Positions 6,150 through 6,408 of a DNA stretch of 6,408 nucleotides are shown piece after piece (within the stretch, counting starts at the first letter, position 1; each line of letters starts with the position of its first letter). Source of the DNA: Chloroflexota bacterium. GTDB taxonomy: Bacteria > Chloroflexota > Anaerolineae > UBA3071. The stretch is from positions 1 through 6,408 of the forward strand of contig JACNHM010000474.1 in assembly GCA_014383605.1 (NCBI GenBank), given 5' to 3'. The translations under genes and the position numbers were made by a program. The notes beneath the pieces were generated by a model that had not been told where the DNA came from, made no database searches, and saw only the letters and a list, made by a program, of their open reading frames with translations.

Positions 6150-6408
6150 GTCTCAGTAGATCCAGATTTGCTCTTGCCGGATTGCCAAGCCCGGCAGAAA
6201 GGCGGTGGACTTGGCAGTCCACCGCGAGCTTCTTGGATCTACTGAGTCTCAGTAGATCCAGATTTGCTCTTGCCGGACTGCCAAGCCCGGCAGAAAGGCG
6301 GTGGACTTGGCAGTCCACCGCGAGCTTCTTGGATCTACTGAGTCTCAGTAGATCCAGATTTGCTCTTGCCGGACTGCCAAGCCCGGCAGAAAGGCGGTGG
6401 ACTTGGCA
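6150..6408. repeat. Tandem array of a 96-bp structured unit (2.7 copies, cut by window edge)
   Basis: Unit 1 spans 6150-6245, unit 2 6246-6341, and the third runs 6342-6408 to the window edge. The period is exactly 96 bp. The only difference found is T at 6182 in unit 1 against C at 6278 in unit 2 and C in unit 3. Within each unit many inverted repeats are nested (see the folding entry). There are no variable spacers, no transposase and no convincing gene. The true length of the array is unknown. Near-identity of the units points to recent expansion or homogenisation. Confidence 0.95.
6248..6342. other. Predicted kissing-hairpin fold in one array unit
   Basis: For unit 2: an outer 13-bp perfect stem pairs 6248-6260 with 6330-6342. 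After an internal loop, GCTC (6266-6269) pairs with GAGC (6322-6325). Inside lie hairpin A, TGCCGG (6271-6276) with CCGGCA (6287-6292) around a 10-nt loop, and hairpin B, GCGGTGGAC (6298-6306) with GTCCACCGC (6313-6321) around the loop TTGGCA (6307-6312). Loop A contains TGCCAA (6279-6284), the exact complement of all of loop B. The same pairings exist in unit 1 (6152-6246); in unit 3 the window ends right after loop B. The palindromic nature means either DNA strand could fold. Whether it acts as RNA or DNA is unknown. Confidence 0.7.

Noticed and set aside
6121..6318. Small - strand ORF reading through the repeat array (65 residues)
   Set aside because: It stays open only because 96 is a multiple of 3, so the frame repeats. 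There is no ribosome binding site, and the reading overlaps the propeller promoter and palindromic arms.
6150..6408. CRISPR array
   Set aside because: The whole 96-bp unit is repeated with one substitution; there are no short conserved repeats separated by unique spacers, and no cas gene is in view.

Overview
The window is GC-rich bacterial DNA with four complete protein genes, three on the + strand and one convergent on the - strand, plus three repetitive or palindromic non-coding stretches. The style suggests a Chloroflexota bacterium (Anaerolineae/Caldilineae-like): GTAAAGC/TTTACG-type intergenic repeats, GACT-nn-AGTC palindromic elements, a large GT-C membrane glycosyltransferase with extra beta-sandwich modules, and a membrane-anchored PD40 propeller. 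This assignment rests on recalled family habits, not on a marker gene.

Layout: 1-66 is a short repeat tract built on GTAAAGC and TTTACG words. 118-1239 encodes an isocitrate/isopropylmalate-dehydrogenase-family enzyme with a mixed substrate pocket. 1240-1429 is intergenic and holds a 60-bp double-hairpin palindrome (1292-1351). 1430-2602 encodes an M20-family metal amidohydrolase. After 25 nt comes 2628-4985, a GT-C/DUF2142-like polytopic glycosyltransferase with two duplicated C-terminal beta-sandwich modules; these two genes probably share a transcript. Only 6 bp separate its stop codon from that of the convergent gene 4992-6059 (-), a membrane-anchored six-bladed TolB-like propeller starting at GTG with a strong Shine-Dalgarno and a near-consensus sigma70 promoter at 6106-6134. 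From 6150 to the window edge runs a tandem array of a 96-bp unit (two complete copies plus 67 bp).

The most unusual item is that array. Each complete unit can fold as a closed outer stem leading to two hairpins. The whole six-base loop of the second hairpin is perfectly complementary to six bases in the loop of the first, so a kissing-loop fold is predicted. Adjacent units meet at a perfect 27-bp palindrome. It does not look like CRISPR and shows no convincing protein.

The genes do not form one obvious pathway. The two enzymes are metabolic (2-hydroxyacid oxidative decarboxylation; N-acyl amino-acid hydrolysis), while the last two act at the cell envelope. No complete new system of defence or mobility is visible.
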